The notes beneath the pieces were generated by a model, which saw only the letters and a list, made by a program, of their open reading frames with translations, was not told the DNA's origin and did not search any database. 64,000 bases of DNA from UBA4742 sp963785815 (GTDB taxonomy: Bacteria > Actinomycetota > Acidimicrobiia > Acidimicrobiales > Acidimicrobilacustridaceae): the NCBI GenBank assembly GCA_963785815.1, contig CAWAWN010000002.1, forward strand, positions 62,001 to 126,000, given 5' to 3'. Shown here piece by piece: positions 17,514 to 30,389 of this stretch. The first letter of the stretch is position 1, and the number at the start of each line of letters is the position of its first letter. The position numbers and the translations under genes are program-made.

Positions 17514-18185
17514 ATGAGCGCCGAGTCGATCCCGGAGCCAGCCCGTCCGCCAGAGCCGCTCACCGTCCTGGTGGCCCACCATCGGGCGGCCGACCTGGAG
17601 TCGCTCATCCGCTGGTTGTCGGCCGACGACCGGTTCTCGGTGATCGAGGGGCCGGATCAGACCGCCGAGCTGGTGGACCTCGCCGCCCGCCTCCACCCCG
17701 ACGTGGCGATGATCGACATCGACCTGACCGGCCCGCCCTCGGGCATCGAGGTCATCGCCGAGCTGCGCGAGTCCCAGCCCGGCACGTCGGTGGTGGCGGT
17801 GGCCGACCACGATGACGACCGGGCCTACGCCGGCGTGCGCGCCGGGGCGGTGGGCTGCTACCTGTGGTCGGACCCGGTGAGCCCGGTCACGGCGGTGGCG
17901 GCCGGTGCAGCCCGCGGCGAGGGTGCGCTCACCCCCGGCTGGGCCGGGCGTCTGGTGGACGAGGTGGGATGGCTCAACCGCGAGCCCAGCCCGCTGCGAG
18001 CCCCGGAGCTGACCCCGACCGAGCTCGAGGTGGTGCGTCGGGTGGCGTCGGGTGCGTCACCCGCGGCCATCGCCACCCTGCACGGGGTGACCCAGCACGT
18101 GGTCAACCTGCACGCCCGCATCGTGATCGAGAAGGTCTTCCGCCACCACGACGACACCCGCCGACTCGGCCTGACCCCGCGCTGA
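17514..18185 (+). CDS. NarL/FixJ-like response regulator with atypical receiver
   Basis: 223 residues. A receiver-like domain (about 15-135) keeps the phospho-acceptor position (DVAMIDIDLTG) but lacks the N-terminal acidic pair (the segment reads VLVAHHRAADLESL) and the conserved Lys (CYLWSDPVSP where most have YLLKD). The C-terminal LuxR-type helix-turn-helix is at about 160-220 (LTPTELEVVRRVASGASPAA). This suggests control by something other than standard phosphotransfer. No histidine kinase is nearby. The ATG at 17514 follows CACACT by 8 nt with no Shine-Dalgarno. Confidence 0.8.
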   Translation: MSAESIPEPARPPEPLTVLVAHHRAADLESLIRWLSADDRFSVIEGPDQTAELVDLAARLHPDVAMIDIDLTGPPSGIEVIAELRESQPGTSVVAVADHDDDRAYAGVRAGAVGCYLWSDPVSPVTAVAAGAARGEGALTPGWAGRLVDEVGWLNREPSPLRAPELTPTELEVVRRVASGASPAAIATLHGVTQHVVNLHARIVIEKVFRHHDDTRRLGLTPR

Positions 18186-18219
18186 GGCCACCGCTCCTGC
18201 AATTGGCCGGATGGCCGAG

Positions 18220-18612
18220 CTAATCCCCTTCGTAGGGCGCCATGTCGGCCATGTCCCAGTACGCGCGCAGCGAGGTGACCTTGCCGTCGTCGTCGAAGGC
18301 CATGACGTCGATGATGTCGACCGCCATCTTGGTGCCGCCCATGTCGGGGATGGCCCGCAGGTTCACGGCCACCTCGCCCCCGGCGATGCGGGGCGCGCCC
18401 GTCTTGACCAGCGTGATGGTGGGGGTGAGAGCCCGGACGCCGTCCCAGAAGGCGGCGATCTCGGTGGCGCCGGTCGCCACGTCGGCGCCGACGGGATCTT
18501 CCACCGTGGCCCCCTCGGCGAAGACGGACAGGTAGCCGTCCTTGTCGCCTTCGGTGAACGCGGCCACGTAGCGGTCGAGGGCAGCGTTGATCTGTTCGGC
18601 GGTGGCGGCCAC
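18220..18612 (-). CDS. Steroid delta-isomerase-like protein (SnoaL/NTF2 fold)
   Basis: 130 residues of NTF2-like cone fold, close to ketosteroid isomerases. The sequence has a Tyr in helix 1 (ALDRYVAAFTEGD), the acid ATVEDPVGAD and a second acidic strand VDIIDVMAFDDDGKVTSLRA that correspond to the Tyr/Asp/Asp active-site layout. It may isomerise a delta-5 to a delta-4 3-ketosteroid, or a similar small ketone. The GTG at 18612 has AGGGGGAAC just upstream, so this gene has a leader, unlike many neighbours. It converges on the response regulator gene. Confidence 0.78.
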   Translation of the reverse strand: MAATAEQINAALDRYVAAFTEGDKDGYLSVFAEGATVEDPVGADVATGATEIAAFWDGVRALTPTITLVKTGAPRIAGGEVAVNLRAIPDMGGTKMAVDIIDVMAFDDDGKVTSLRAYWDMADMAPYEGD

Positions 18613-18651
18613 GAGGTTCCCCCTGTGCGGTCGTGGGATGTCCGACCGACT

Positions 18652-19956
18652 CTAGTGAGCCGCCGACTCAGGGCCGTCGGAGAGCGGATGGGGCGAGTGG
18701 GGCAGGGCCTCGGGTCGCAGGATGAGTCTGGGCCCGCGGTCCCAGGTCAGGTAGTTCCAGGCCCAGTTGATGACCACCGACACGCGGTTGCGCACGCCGA
18801 GCAGGTACACCAGGTGCAGCCCCAGCCAGGCCAGCCAGGCCAGCGGACCGGTGAGGTTGAGGCCCACGGGCAGCTCGGCCACCGCCGCTCGACGCCCGAT
18901 GGTGGCCATGGTGCCCTTGTCGTGGTAGCGGAAGGGGGTGCGGGGCCGGCGGGCGATGGTGGCCAGGATCTGCTCGGCCGCGTGCGCGCCGCCCTGCATG
19001 GCCACCTGGGCCAGCTGGGGGAGCCGGCCCCCGGCGCCGTCGTCGATGTCGGCCAGGTCCCCGATGGCGTAGACGTCGGGTTGGCCGGGTACCGACAGGT
19101 CGGGCGCCACCACGACGCGGCCGCCGCGGCCGCGGCTCAGGCCCAGGGTGTCGGCCAGGGTGGACGCCTTGACCCCCGCCGCCCACAGGACCAGGCGGGT
19201 GCGCAGCTCGCGGCCGTCGCCGAGGGTCAGGTGATCGGCGGCCACCGACGTCACCGCCGTGTTCAGGCGCACCTCGACCCCGCGCGCCTCGAGGACGCGC
19301 CGGGCGTATCGGCGGCTGTGCTCGCTGAACGGCGCCAGCAGGTGTGGGGCCTGCTCGACGAGCACCACCCGGGCCCGGCGCACGTCGAGGTCGTGGAAGT
19401 CCTGGCGCAGCACCTTGTCCACCAGCTCGACCACGGCGCCGGCCACCTCCACCCCGGTGGGTCCGCCGCCCACCACGACCAGGTTGAGGACACCATCGTC
19501 CAGCAGCCCGGGCACGGCCTCGGCCGCTTCGAACAGGCTGAGCAGGTGGTTCCGGACCCGCACGGCGTCCTCCAGCCCGTATAGCGGGAAGGCGAACTGC
19601 TCGGCGCCCGGCACGCCGAAGTAGTTGGTGGACGAACCGGCGGCCAGGATCAGGTGATCGAAGGCCACGGGCGGCTCGTCGCGCAGCAGGAGGGTCCGGG
19701 CCTCCCAGTCGACCCCGGTCACCTGCGCCTTGCGGAACAGGACGCGCTGCTGGCGCCGGAAGACCCCGCGCACGGCGTAGCCCACGTCGGCCGGGTTCAG
19801 CCCGGCGGTGGCGACCTGGTAGAGCAGGGGTTGGAACGAGTGGTAGTTGTGCCGGTCGACCAGCGTCACGTCGACGTGCTCGCGCTCCAGACGCTTGGCG
19901 GCGGTGAGGCCGCCGAAGCCGGCGCCCACGATCACCACGTGCGGCCGCGTGCTCAT
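18652..19956 (-). CDS. ndh: Type II NADH:quinone oxidoreductase
   Basis: 434 residues of a non-proton-pumping NADH dehydrogenase. The FAD site is at the N-terminus (HVVIVGAGFGGLTAAKRLER), the NADH site near residue 160 (VVVGGGPTGVEVAGAVVELV), and the quinone-proximal motif follows (AQVAMQGGAHAAEQIL). Two hydrophobic C-terminal stretches (LAWLAWLGLHLVYLLG) form the amphipathic membrane anchor. It passes electrons from NADH to menaquinone. ATG at 19956 follows a CATGAT element by 6 nt; the start lies just inside the stop region of nei2, so the two are close neighbours on the same strand. Confidence 0.92.
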   Translation of the reverse strand: MSTRPHVVIVGAGFGGLTAAKRLEREHVDVTLVDRHNYHSFQPLLYQVATAGLNPADVGYAVRGVFRRQQRVLFRKAQVTGVDWEARTLLLRDEPPVAFDHLILAAGSSTNYFGVPGAEQFAFPLYGLEDAVRVRNHLLSLFEAAEAVPGLLDDGVLNLVVVGGGPTGVEVAGAVVELVDKVLRQDFHDLDVRRARVVLVEQAPHLLAPFSEHSRRYARRVLEARGVEVRLNTAVTSVAADHLTLGDGRELRTRLVLWAAGVKASTLADTLGLSRGRGGRVVVAPDLSVPGQPDVYAIGDLADIDDGAGGRLPQLAQVAMQGGAHAAEQILATIARRPRTPFRYHDKGTMATIGRRAAVAELPVGLNLTGPLAWLAWLGLHLVYLLGVRNRVSVVINWAWNYLTWDRGPRLILRPEALPHSPHPLSDGPESAAH

Positions 19957-19963
19957 CCGCCCA

Positions 19964-20815
19964 TCATGGACGGCCCGCGCGAGCGCCTCCAGCGGGTTCG
20001 GCCGGCGGCGCCGCTTGGCAGGTGGGACACCAGTAGGTGGCACGGGCGTGCGTGCCGACCCGAGTGGTGAGGATGCGGCTGCCGCATCGACGACAAGGTC
20101 GCCCGGCTCGGCCGTAGACGGCCAGCGCGCCGGTGCGGCCTCGGGCCGATTCGACCGGGGAGGCGCCTCGCACGGCCACGGTGGTCCGGGGACCGTCGGC
20201 CAGGTTGGTCCGCAGCAGGCGGGCGGCGGTGGCCAACAGGTCGGTGCGTAGGCCGTCGTCGACCGCAGCCAGCGGGGTGCGGGGGTCGAGGCCGCAGGCG
20301 AAGCAGACCTCGCTGACGTAGACGTTCCCCACCCCACAGGCCACCCGCTGGTCGAGCAGCGCTTCGGCCACCGGGGCCGCAGGGTCGACCACCGTGGCCA
20401 GCCGGGCCACGCAGGTGGCCAGGTCGGGATCGGCGCCGGCCAGGTCGGGCCCGAGGTGGTCCACGGCGGGCCGCCGCTCGAGCTCGGCCACCGGGGCGTC
20501 GAAGCACACCGCCTCCCATCCGTCGACGGTCACCACGGCCCGCATCCGGTGGCGCGGCCGGGGCCACGGTCGGCCCGCGGGGCACACGAACCACCGACCG
20601 TTCATGCGGAGGTGGCTGCGCAGGGTCACCCCGTTGTCGAAGCGGATCAGCAGGTGCTTGCCCCGGGCCTCGACGGCGTCGATGCGGGTGCCCGGCGGCG
20701 GGGGTCGCAACCCGGTGCGCGAGCCGCGGGCCAGCTCGAGGCGGACCAGCTCCTGGCCGGCCAGGACGCGGCCCAGCTCGGCGGCGAGTCGGTGCATGGT
20801 GTCGCCTTCGGGCAC
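19964..20815 (-). CDS. nei2: Fpg/Nei family DNA glycosylase (endonuclease VIII-like)
   Basis: 283 residues. Catalytic Pro2-Glu3 is at the mature N-terminus (MPEGDTMHRLA), the conserved beta-strand Lys is in GKHLLIRF, the H2TH segment is near DQRVACGVGNVYVSE, and a C-terminal zinc finger has C..C and C..C pairs (PCRRCGS, YWCPTC). The MPEGDT start favours the Nei over the Fpg branch; it removes oxidised pyrimidines. It lies downstream of lhr on the same strand, matching the lhr-nei neighbourhood known in mycobacteria. The GTG start is 6 nt from TAGCGT. Confidence 0.9.
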   Translation of the reverse strand: MPEGDTMHRLAAELGRVLAGQELVRLELARGSRTGLRPPPPGTRIDAVEARGKHLLIRFDNGVTLRSHLRMNGRWFVCPAGRPWPRPRHRMRAVVTVDGWEAVCFDAPVAELERRPAVDHLGPDLAGADPDLATCVARLATVVDPAAPVAEALLDQRVACGVGNVYVSEVCFACGLDPRTPLAAVDDGLRTDLLATAARLLRTNLADGPRTTVAVRGASPVESARGRTGALAVYGRAGRPCRRCGSRILTTRVGTHARATYWCPTCQAAPPAEPAGGARAGRP

Positions 20816-20821
20816 GCCCTC

Positions 20822-20827
20822 ACGCTA
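20822..20827 (-). promoter_or_regulatory. -10 hexamer for leaderless nei2
   Basis: TAGCGT on the minus strand ends 6 nt before the nei2 GTG at 20815. Confidence 0.55.
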
Positions 20828-20961
20828 CGGCGCGGCCACACCTGCCGGCGGGCGAGATATCGACCATTCCCAGCACATCCCACCACCAAGAGGTGGCCAA
20901 ACGTGCCGACACCCGGTCCCGCAACCAGGGTCACCGCCGGGGCCCGGCGTGGGTGGTCGCG

Positions 20962-25653
<4,692 letters not shown>

Positions 25654-25660
25654 CCGACCA

Positions 25661-25666
25661 ACGCTA
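25661..25666 (-). promoter_or_regulatory. -10 hexamer for leaderless lhr
   Basis: TAGCGT on the minus strand, 7 nt from the GTG at 25653. It is divergent from the mntR-like promoter at 25754. Confidence 0.5.
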
Positions 25667-25753
25667 CCGGCGGGGTGTGACGCCGACCCTGGGCAGTGCC
25701 GGGGTCCTCGACGACCTCGACAACCACCCGGTGACGCGCCGGCGTGCCCGCCG

Positions 25754-25759
25754 TACACT
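25754..25759 (+). promoter_or_regulatory. -10 hexamer for leaderless DtxR/MntR-type gene
   Basis: TACACT ends 6 nt before the GTG at 25766, leaving no room for a Shine-Dalgarno sequence. Confidence 0.6.
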
Positions 25760-25765
25760 CCGGGC

Positions 25766-26434
25766 GTGCCGACCTACAAGACGCCCGAGTACCACCCGGC
25801 CTTCGAGGAGTACTGCGAGACCATCTTCGAGCTGCGCGAAGACGACGTGGACGTCATCCAGGCCCGCATCGCCGAACGACTCGAGGTGTCCCGCCCGGCC
25901 GTCTCCGAGATGATCCACCGCATGCAGCAGCAGGGCCTGGTGCGCGTCGACGGCACCATCCGCCTCACCGACGACGGCCTGGGCCTGGCCGAGAGCGTGG
26001 TGCGTCGCCATCGCCTGGCCGAGCGCTTCCTCACCGACATCCTGGGCCTGTCGTGGGCCGATGCCCACGCCGAGGCCGGCCGGTGGGAGCACGTCATCTC
26101 CGACCCGGTCGAGGCCGCCCTGGTCCGCCTGCTCGGCGAGCCCACCACCTGCCCCCACGGCAACCCCATCCCCGGCTCGAACTACCAGGCCCCCGACGCC
26201 GTCCCTCTCGACGGGTTGGCCGTGGGCGACCGGTTCGAGGTGTCACGCATCCCCGAGGAGCTCGAGTTCGCCCCCGGCCTGCTCACGTTCCTGGAAGAGT
26301 CGCACCTGGTGCCCGGCACCCGCGGCGAGGTGACGGCGGCATCGCCCGACGGCACCCGCACCGTCGAGATCGACGGTCGCCACGTGGGCATCGGCACCTT
26401 CGCCAGCACCCGCATCCTGGTCACGAACCTCTAG
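25766..26434 (+). CDS. DtxR/MntR-family metal-dependent repressor
   Basis: 222 residues. A winged helix (VIQARIAERLEVSRPAVSEM) is followed by a metal-binding dimerisation domain with His/Glu/Cys ligands (RRHRLAERFL, WEHVISDPVE, CPHGNPIPG) and a C-terminal FeoA/SH3-like domain. The family binds Fe(II) or Mn(II) and represses uptake genes. The GTG start is supported by TACACT 6 nt upstream. No metal transporter is adjacent, so its targets are elsewhere. Confidence 0.9.
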   Translation: MPTYKTPEYHPAFEEYCETIFELREDDVDVIQARIAERLEVSRPAVSEMIHRMQQQGLVRVDGTIRLTDDGLGLAESVVRRHRLAERFLTDILGLSWADAHAEAGRWEHVISDPVEAALVRLLGEPTTCPHGNPIPGSNYQAPDAVPLDGLAVGDRFEVSRIPEELEFAPGLLTFLEESHLVPGTRGEVTAASPDGTRTVEIDGRHVGIGTFASTRILVTNL

Positions 26435-26493
26435 ACCCCGACCTGCCCGGTCCTCCGGTCGACAGCGGCCGACGGCCGGGGCCGCCTTCCCGC

Positions 26494-26551
26494 GGAAACT
26501 GGCCAACGAAATGCGCGAAATCGCCAGCGCAAAGATGCCCAATTCCCCGAT
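26494..26551 (+). repeat. Dispersed imperfect inverted repeat, element A
   Basis: GGAAACTGGCC near the left end and GCCCAATTCCCC near the right end flank a core GAAATGCGCGAAATCGCCAG followed by CGCAAAGATGCCCA. The core matches element B (52588-52646) at 28 of 34 positions. It is less GC-rich than the surroundings and lies between two converging genes. No open frame or known RNA family is apparent. Confidence 0.75.
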
Positions 26552-26570
26552 TTCCGACTGCCGGGCCGAG

Positions 26571-28664
26571 CTACTCCTGGAGGGCCTCGGGCAGGTCGGC
26601 GGCGTGGACGATGGCCAGTCGCTTGGTGGCCCGGGTCAGGGCCACGTAGAGGGCCCGCAGACCCTGGGCCTCCTCGGTGACGATGGCCGCGGGCTCGACC
26701 ACCACCGAGGCGTCCAGCTCCAGGCCCTTGACCAGCCCCACCGGCACCACCGTGATCTGGGCGTCGAGGCCGTGGCGGGTGGCCCGCCCGAACTCGCGAC
26801 CAGCCATGGTGAAGGCATCGGACACCTGATCCACCATCGAGGCCGGCACGATCACGGCCACGTTCCCGTTGCCCACGGCCTCCAGCTCCTCCGCGGCCAC
26901 CGCCACCACCCGCTCGGCCAGCTCGGCGTCGCCGGCCCGCACGATGCGGGGTGCGGCGCCGTCCTCGCGGATCGACCGGGGCGGCTTGAGATCGGGGTCG
27001 GCCACCGCCAGCACCCGCGACGCCAGCGCCATGTTGGGGGCCGGGAGCCGGTAGCCCACGGTCAGCTCGGCTCGGCGGGCCGGGCGGCGATCAGGCAGGT
27101 GGTCGAGGATCTCCTGCCAGCTGGCGTGGGCCCACTCGCCGGTGGACTGGGCGATGTCGCCCACCACCGTCATGGAGCCGTTCAACGAGCGCCGCTCGAG
27201 CATCAGCAGCTGCATGGGCGAAAGGTCCTGCGCCTCGTCGACCACGATGTGGCCGTAGGTGCGCACCTCGTCGTCCACCGAGTCGGCGCCCGGACGCCGG
27301 GTCCGCGGCTTGGGTCCCAACAGGGCTCGGGCCTCGTCGAGCAGGGGGGCGTCGTCGTTGGTCCACGCCACCCGGTCGACCGACTCTGAGCGGGGGCGCA
27401 CCAGCGCCTGCCACTCATCGTCGGACAGCAGGCGCCGCCCGGCGTTACGCAGCAGCGCCCGCGACCCGAACAGGTCGTGGAGCAGCTGGGCGGGCGTGAG
27501 CACCGGCCACATCCACTCGAGCGCCTCGCGCACCTCGGGCGTGCCCCGCAGCCGGTCCCGCACCGTCGTCGTGGACAGGTCCTCGCGGGCCGAACGGGCC
27601 AGGGCGCCGTACACCTCGGACTCGACGAAGCGCCGGCCGGCGTTGTGGCGGTGGTAGCGCCGCCGCGCCTCGCTCACGATGTGCTCGCTCTCGGCCACCG
27701 TCAGGCGCAGGTTGGTGAGGCCATAGCCCACCAGCAGGTCTCGCCGCAGCGGACGTTGGCGGTCGTGCACCGCCCGACGCAGGACCTTGACCATGCGCAG
27801 GTCGCCCTTGACCCGCGCGGTCAGGCGGACGTCGCGCCCCTGCACCCGCACGTCGTCGACCAGGTCGGCCAGCACGGCCAGCTCGACCCCGGCCTCGCCC
27901 AGCGACGGCAGCACCTGTTCGATGTAGCCCAGGAACAACCGGTTGGGCCCCACCACCAGCACCCCCTGGCCCTCGAGCGGGAAGCGGTAGGTGTAGAGCA
28001 GGTAGGCGGCCCGGTGCAGGGCCACCACCGTCTTGCCGGTGCCGGGGCCGCCCTGCACCACGAGCACGCCGGGCAGCTCGGCCCGGATGATCTCGTCCTG
28101 CTCGCCCTGGATGGTGGCGGCGATGTCGCCCAACTTGCCCGATCGCGAGGTCTCGAGGGCCGAGATGAGGGCGCCGTGGCCGGAGATGCCGTTGGGCGCG
28201 GCCGACGGGTCGAGGCCCAGGGCGGCGGCCGCGTCGCCGAACAGCTCGTCCTCCAGGTCGAGCAGCAGCCGACCCCGGGTGGCGAAGTGCCGCCGCCGGG
28301 CCAACCCCATGTCGTGGCTGCCCGTGGCCCGGTAGAAGGGCTCGGCCACCGGAGCCCGCCAGTCGACGATGACCGGCTCCTGCTGGTCGTCGCTGACCGC
28401 GATCCGCCCGATGTAGTACGGCGTCGGGTCGTCGACCGCGTCGATCCGGCCGAAGCACAGCGAGGCATCTCCCAGGTGCAGCTGCGACAAGCGGTGCAGC
28501 ATCGTGTCCCAGATGACGTCACGCTCGAAGCGGGCCTGTTCGGTGCCGCCCCGGCCGACCTCGACCATGGAGCTCAACCGGGTGGCCGCCTGCCGGGAGT
28601 CCTCGAGGAACTGGTAGGCCCGGTCTATGTAGGCCTGCTCCGCCTCGAGATCGGGGTGTGCCAT
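26571..28664 (-). CDS. helD: HelD-like superfamily I helicase, RNA polymerase-associated (class II type)
   Basis: 697 residues. The N-terminal helical arm (AYIDRAYQFLEDSRQAATRL) precedes a 1A domain with Walker A VQGGPGTGKTVVALHR, then a large insert, Walker B HIVVDEAQDLSPMQ and GDIAQSTGEWAH, and C-terminal motifs VGLVKGLELDAS and YVALTRATKRLAI. This layout matches HelD, which in actinobacteria and Bacillus opens RNA polymerase and removes stalled complexes; some actinobacterial homologues (HelR) protect against rifamycins. UvrD/PcrA is less likely because of the arm and 700-residue size. AGAGGAG upstream of the ATG is a good ribosome site, so it has a leader. Confidence 0.85.
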   Translation of the reverse strand: MAHPDLEAEQAYIDRAYQFLEDSRQAATRLSSMVEVGRGGTEQARFERDVIWDTMLHRLSQLHLGDASLCFGRIDAVDDPTPYYIGRIAVSDDQQEPVIVDWRAPVAEPFYRATGSHDMGLARRRHFATRGRLLLDLEDELFGDAAAALGLDPSAAPNGISGHGALISALETSRSGKLGDIAATIQGEQDEIIRAELPGVLVVQGGPGTGKTVVALHRAAYLLYTYRFPLEGQGVLVVGPNRLFLGYIEQVLPSLGEAGVELAVLADLVDDVRVQGRDVRLTARVKGDLRMVKVLRRAVHDRQRPLRRDLLVGYGLTNLRLTVAESEHIVSEARRRYHRHNAGRRFVESEVYGALARSAREDLSTTTVRDRLRGTPEVREALEWMWPVLTPAQLLHDLFGSRALLRNAGRRLLSDDEWQALVRPRSESVDRVAWTNDDAPLLDEARALLGPKPRTRRPGADSVDDEVRTYGHIVVDEAQDLSPMQLLMLERRSLNGSMTVVGDIAQSTGEWAHASWQEILDHLPDRRPARRAELTVGYRLPAPNMALASRVLAVADPDLKPPRSIREDGAAPRIVRAGDAELAERVVAVAAEELEAVGNGNVAVIVPASMVDQVSDAFTMAGREFGRATRHGLDAQITVVPVGLVKGLELDASVVVEPAAIVTEEAQGLRALYVALTRATKRLAIVHAADLPEALQE

Positions 28665-28818
28665 GGGCTCCTCTGCTGGTGGATCGACCCCGCCCCGAGC
28701 CGGTCGGGTGAGGGGCCAGCCCGTGAGGGGATGGATAATCCTATCGGCCCTCGCCCCCGCTCAGGCACCCCCGACGGGACGCGGGCGACGCCGGCCCGGC
28801 ACGTGCCAGCATGGGTCG

Positions 28819-29925
28819 GTGACCGACGACGGGCGCCCGAGCGACGAATCCGACCAGCCCGGACCCACGTCCGGACCGGCGCAGCCGGCACCAGATCGGG
28901 CTCCCGAGCCCGCCCGGCCGCCGGGTCGCACCAGCGTCGGGCTGGTGCTGGGCGCCGGCGGCGTGGCCGGGGCGGCGTTCCACGCCGGGGTCCTGGCCGC
29001 CCTGGCCGACGCCACCGGTTGGGACCCACGCCTGGCGGACCTGGTCGTCGGCACCTCGGCGGGTGCCTCCACCGCGGCCTCCCTGCGTGGCGGGTTGAGC
29101 CCGGCCGACCTGTTGGCCCGCGCCACTGGACGACCGCTCTCGCCGGCTGGCGCCGAGACGGTGGCGGGCTACGACGGCCCGCTGACCCTCGATGAGGTCG
29201 ACGAGCCCCCACCCGGCTCGTGGTGGGACGGGCTCACCCGGTTCGTGCCCGCCGCGCCGTGGCTGGTGGGACCGGCCCTGCTGCGCGCCGGTCCGACCCG
29301 GTGGGGGGTGGCCCTGGCCGGGGTGGTCCCGGCCGGGCGGGTGCCCACCGACCTCATCGGCCGGCCCATCCGGGCCGCCGCCCCCGACCGGTGGCCCGAC
29401 GAACCGACCTGGATCGTGTCGTACCGCACCGGGGACGCCCGCCGGGTCGTGTTCGGCCGTGACGACGTGGAGGTGCCCGACCTGGCCACCGCCGTGGAGG
29501 CGTCCTCGGCGGTGCCGGGACGGTTCCGGCCGGTGACCCTCGAGTCGGGCCGCTACGTCGACGGCGCCGTGTACTCGCCCACCAACGCCGACGTGGTGGC
29601 GCCCCTGGCCTTCGACCTGGTGGTGGTGTCGGCCCCCATGTCGGCCGACCCGACCACGCGGGCCGAGCTGACCGGCTGGCCGGGACGGGCGCGGGGCTGG
29701 TTCGCCGGCCTGCTCGATCGAGAGGTGGCGGCGGTGGCCCAGGGCGGCGCCGCCACCCTGGTCATCGAGCCCCGGGCGGGCGACCTGCTGGCCATGCGAT
29801 CGGACCTCCCCGATCGGGAGCTCGGCCCGCTGGTGGCCGACGCCGCCTACGAGTCGGTCCGGGCCCAGCTCGACGACGGGGAACCCGGGCCCGGCCTCGA
29901 CATGCTGGCCCGCGCCCACCGCTGA
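28819..29925 (+). CDS. Patatin-like phospholipase
   Basis: 368 residues. The Ser-Asp catalytic dyad is clear: an oxyanion hole GLVLGAGGVAGAAFHAG, nucleophile elbow VVGTSAGAST and the Asp in GRYVDGAVYSPTNAD. The family hydrolyses phospholipid or neutral lipid acyl esters. A proline-rich, charged N-terminal stretch of about 35 residues lacks a signal peptide, so it is probably cytosolic or membrane-peripheral. The GTG at 28819 is the only start in this frame after the divergent helD promoter. It ends opposite a small hypothetical gene. Confidence 0.88.
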   Translation: MTDDGRPSDESDQPGPTSGPAQPAPDRAPEPARPPGRTSVGLVLGAGGVAGAAFHAGVLAALADATGWDPRLADLVVGTSAGASTAASLRGGLSPADLLARATGRPLSPAGAETVAGYDGPLTLDEVDEPPPGSWWDGLTRFVPAAPWLVGPALLRAGPTRWGVALAGVVPAGRVPTDLIGRPIRAAAPDRWPDEPTWIVSYRTGDARRVVFGRDDVEVPDLATAVEASSAVPGRFRPVTLESGRYVDGAVYSPTNADVVAPLAFDLVVVSAPMSADPTTRAELTGWPGRARGWFAGLLDREVAAVAQGGAATLVIEPRAGDLLAMRSDLPDRELGPLVADAAYESVRAQLDDGEPGPGLDMLARAHR

Positions 29926-29975
29926 TCCCTTCCCGGCCCACCGACGCGCGGACCCAGCTGGCGCCGCGGACCCAG

Positions 29976-30018
29976 GCGGCGGCAACCGCTTGCGCCACGG
30001 GCACGTGGATGCCGCCGC
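29976..30018. repeat. Short dispersed hairpin, GCGGCGGCA family, copy 1
   Basis: Perfect 9-bp arms GCGGCGGCA (29976-29984) and TGCCGCCGC (30010-30018) flank a 25-nt loop that contains GGGCACGTGG. A related copy lies at 41847-41887. It sits between converging genes and could aid termination. Confidence 0.6.
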
Positions 30019-30058
30019 TTGATCGGGGTCGGGGCAACAGCTCGAGCGAGCCGCGGGG

Positions 30059-30322
30059 TCAGTCGCCCGGGTCCTGGCCCACCTCGCGCAGGGCGTCACG
30101 CAGGGCCAGACGCAGCCGGCGGGCGACCGACGGGCTCAGGTGGCCGACCAGCCCGGATCCGGCCCGGCCCACCTCCTCCACCGTGAGCACCACCCGCACC
30201 TCGGCGTCGTCGTAGTCGTCGCTGATGGCCACCCCCCACGAGATGGGGGTGAGCTCGTCCTGCTCGTAGTGCTCGGGGTAGTCGGCGGGGTCGAACGGGT
30301 AGTCGTCGATGGATCGGCGCAT
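30059..30322 (-). CDS. Small hypothetical protein
   Basis: 87 residues, very acidic in the first half (SIDDYPFDPADYPEHYEQDE) with basic Arg-rich C-terminus (LSPSVARRLRLALRDALREV). No known domain is recognised. The ATG at 30322 is 6 nt from TTGAAT, the leaderless spacing; a TTG at 30334 is a possible longer start. It is divergent from hemE and codon use matches a real gene. The function is unknown. Confidence 0.55.
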   Translation of the reverse strand: MRRSIDDYPFDPADYPEHYEQDELTPISWGVAISDDYDDAEVRVVLTVEEVGRAGSGLVGHLSPSVARRLRLALRDALREVGQDPGD

Positions 30323-30377
30323 GCCGCCATTCAAGCCGAGCCGTCCGGCGCGTTGGGGCGCCGGACCCCGGGCTGTC

Positions 30378-30383
30378 TAGCGT
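30378..30383 (+). promoter_or_regulatory. -10 hexamer for leaderless hemE
   Basis: TAGCGT ends 6 nt before the hemE GTG. Confidence 0.6.
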
Positions 30384-30389
30384 GGGGCC

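Noticed and set aside
26494..26551. c-di-GMP-I riboswitch, because of the GCGCAAAG string in elements A and B
   Set aside because: The GGCAAACC part and the second stem of that riboswitch are missing, and element A lies between converging genes.
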